Shown: positions 5,784-6,934 of the stretch, in pieces
Numbering within the stretch: the stretch's first letter is position 1
How the letters are laid out: the number at the start of each line of letters is the position of its first letter
Source of the DNA: Phycisphaerales bacterium
GTDB taxonomy: Bacteria > Planctomycetota > Phycisphaerae > Sedimentisphaerales > Anaerobacaceae
Length of the DNA: 6,934 nt
Direction: 5' to 3'
NCBI GenBank assembly: GCA_011057845.1
Contig: DSDB01000404.1
Span: forward strand, 1-6,934
The notes under the pieces: model-generated
The model's database searches: none
What the model was told of the DNA's origin: nothing
What the model saw: only the letters and a program-made list of their open reading frames with translations
Translations under genes and position numbers: made by a program

Positions 5784-6179
5784 ATGAGCACAAGCCACAC
5801 GATTCTGGTCATCGAAGACGAACAGCACATCGCACACGTCGTCAAGTACAACCTCGAACGCGAGAACTACACCGTCTATCTGGCCCGCGACGGGGTTTGC
5901 GGTCTCAAACTGACCCGCGAATTGCTTCCGGACATGGTGCTGCTCGACTGGATGCTCCCGGAGGCCGACGGCCTGGAGGTCCTGACCGAACTGATGGCCG
6001 ATGAACGCACCCGCCATATCCCCGTCGTGATGATGACCGCCCGAGGCGCCGGAGCCGACGCGGACCGCGCCGCGCAACTCGGCGCCGCGGGGTATATCAC
6101 AAAACCCTTCGACAACACTACCCTGCTCGACGCCGTGCGAGAGAGACTCTCGCCGCCGGCGGCTGCGCCGCGGTCGTGA
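5784..6179 (+). CDS. Single-domain (CheY-like) response regulator
   Basis: The 131-residue protein is one receiver domain with no output domain. It should accept a phosphoryl group from a histidine kinase and act by protein contact or as a phosphorelay intermediate in the cytoplasm. The acidic pocket is E11-D12, the phospho-acceptor is D55 in LLDWMLP (53-59), the switch threonine is T85 in MMTARG, and the conserved lysine is K107 in ITKPFD. After the final helix there is only a short Pro/Ala tail (SPPAAAPRS). ATG 5784 is supported by AGGAG (5773-5777) 6 nt upstream, and the domain starts immediately. The next gene, 37 bp downstream on the same strand, is another receiver protein, so the two are probably co-transcribed. 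The cognate kinase is not in the window. Confidence 0.93.
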   Translation: MSTSHTILVIEDEQHIAHVVKYNLERENYTVYLARDGVCGLKLTRELLPDMVLLDWMLPEADGLEVLTELMADERTRHIPVVMMTARGAGADADRAAQLGAAGYITKPFDNTTLLDAVRERLSPPAAAPRS

Positions 6180-6216
6180 GAGCGTATCTTCTAGACCGTG
6201 GCCTGGACAGTGATGT

Positions 6217-6934
6217 ATGCCTTGCGAGAAATCGGCCGTGCCGCGATATAACCAGACACTCAACGGAGCCGCCGCCGGACGCACGATCCGCGTCCTCGTG
6301 GTCGAGGATGACGGAATCTGGCAGCATCTGGTCGGCCACGCTCTCAGGAATACCCGGTCGGCCGTGACCTTTGAGGCTACGTTCGCCGGGACCCTGCGTC
6401 AGGCCCGCGAGCACCTGACGATGGGCCGTTTCGACATGGTCCTGCTGGATCTGGGCCTGCCCGACAGCCAGGGGCTCGACACCTATCACGCCATCCGTAA
6501 GACGGCCCCCGACACGCCCGTCATCATGCTCACCGGCACTGATGACGAACAGGTCGGCATCGAGGCTATACGCTGCGGGGCCGGTGATTTCCTGTTCAAA
6601 GGCGAGAACGCCTTCAACGACGTCCTGGTGCGCACCGCGTTACACGTCATCGAGCGGTCGCGGCAGGACGACGTCCTGCGCCAGAGCGAGCGCAATCTCC
6701 GCGGCATCATCAACGCCGGGCGCGACGCCGTGATTGTGACAGACCTTCAGTCAACGATCCTCTTCGTCAATCCCGCCGCCGAACGCCTCTACGGACAGAA
6801 CGCCGAACAACTGCTCGGCGCCCGATTCGAGCATGAACTGGTCGCCGGCGCCGCCGGCGAGATTTCGCTGAAGGCGCCCGGCGGCCGATGCGCCGTCGTC
6901 GAGATGCAAGTGGCCGCCATCGAATGGCAGGGCC
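6217..6934 (+). CDS. REC-PAS signalling protein, 3' end beyond window (probable hybrid kinase or other sensor)
   Basis: The open frame runs off the window; 239 residues are visible. After about 23 residues comes a receiver domain (about 24-145): acidic pocket E30-D31-D32 in VVEDDG, phospho-acceptor D78 in MVLLDLGLP, T106 in MLTGT, and K128 in FLFKGE, where glycine replaces the usual proline after the lysine. A helical linker (about 143-165, ERSRQDDVLRQSERNLRG) leads to a PAS domain, with INAGRDAVIVTD (165-176) and FVNPAAERLYG (183-193); the strand VVEMQVAAIEWQG reaches the edge. Such REC-PAS proteins usually continue into a histidine kinase, GGDEF or similar output domain, which is not visible. 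The start is uncertain. ATG 6217 is the first start after the in-frame stop at 6211-6213, with only a weak GGA (6205-6207) upstream; GTG 6238 is an alternative. The upstream receiver gene suggests a shared phosphorelay. Confidence 0.85.
   Translation, partial: MPCEKSAVPRYNQTLNGAAAGRTIRVLVVEDDGIWQHLVGHALRNTRSAVTFEATFAGTLRQAREHLTMGRFDMVLLDLGLPDSQGLDTYHAIRKTAPDTPVIMLTGTDDEQVGIEAIRCGAGDFLFKGENAFNDVLVRTALHVIERSRQDDVLRQSERNLRGIINAGRDAVIVTDLQSTILFVNPAAERLYGQNAEQLLGARFEHELVAGAAGEISLKAPGGRCAVVEMQVAAIEWQG

Noticed and set aside
5424..6004. Several open frames of 74-154 codons in the divergent intergenic region and across the first receiver gene
   Set aside because: They are mutually overlapping, Arg/Pro-rich, lack good ribosome sites, and some overlap the well-supported response regulator in another frame.
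6148..6175. GCCGCC/GGCGGC palindrome near the end of the first receiver gene as a terminator
   Set aside because: It lies inside the coding sequence, encodes the Pro/Ala tail, and has no T-tract; GC-rich codons explain it.

Overview
The window is GC-rich bacterial DNA, most likely from an anaerobic planctomycete of the Phycisphaerae/Sedimentisphaerales type. This assignment is an inference. It rests on a secreted protein ending in a single dockerin-like half-repeat (GD-I..., CYVDFYDF, then SWLEC), a Tat-exported sugar isomerase/epimerase-like protein, and a short homocitrate/isopropylmalate synthase relative of the kind I associate with anaerobes. No rRNA, tRNA, CRISPR array, transposase or phage gene is visible.

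Layout, left to right. (1) 24-113 is a 90-bp imperfect palindrome that looks like a dispersed repeat. (2) 149-1546 (+) is a DRE-TIM metallolyase of the homocitrate/2-isopropylmalate synthase superfamily without the leucine-sensing LeuA domain. It could be a Re-citrate synthase. A strong intrinsic terminator follows at 1596-1642. (3) A likely extended -10 promoter at about 1803-1811 starts an apparent two-gene operon of exported proteins. The first gene, 1885-3087 (+), has an N-terminal part resembling an NTR/OB-type beta domain and a dockerin-like tail. The second, 3146-4261 (+), is a matrixin-type zinc metalloprotease with a C-terminal CARDB-like domain. (4) Two hairpins at 4296-4373 separate this operon from a convergent gene, 4391-5317 (-), encoding a Tat-exported xylose-isomerase-like TIM-barrel protein. 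(5) A 466-bp divergent intergenic region (5318-5783) carries candidate promoters for both directions. (6) 5784-6179 (+) is a single-domain CheY-like response regulator. It is followed by 6217-6934+ (+), a REC-PAS protein cut by the window edge, so the window ends inside a phosphorelay-type signalling cluster.

The parts look like independent transcription units: a central-metabolism enzyme, an exported protease with its secreted partner, an exported sugar-modifying enzyme, and a signalling operon. The most interesting points are the matrixin next to a possible TIMP/NTR-like secreted protein, the possible Re-citrate synthase, the palindromic element directly upstream of it, and an identical TATAATGCGC core in front of two different transcription units. 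No complete novel defence or mobile system is evident.
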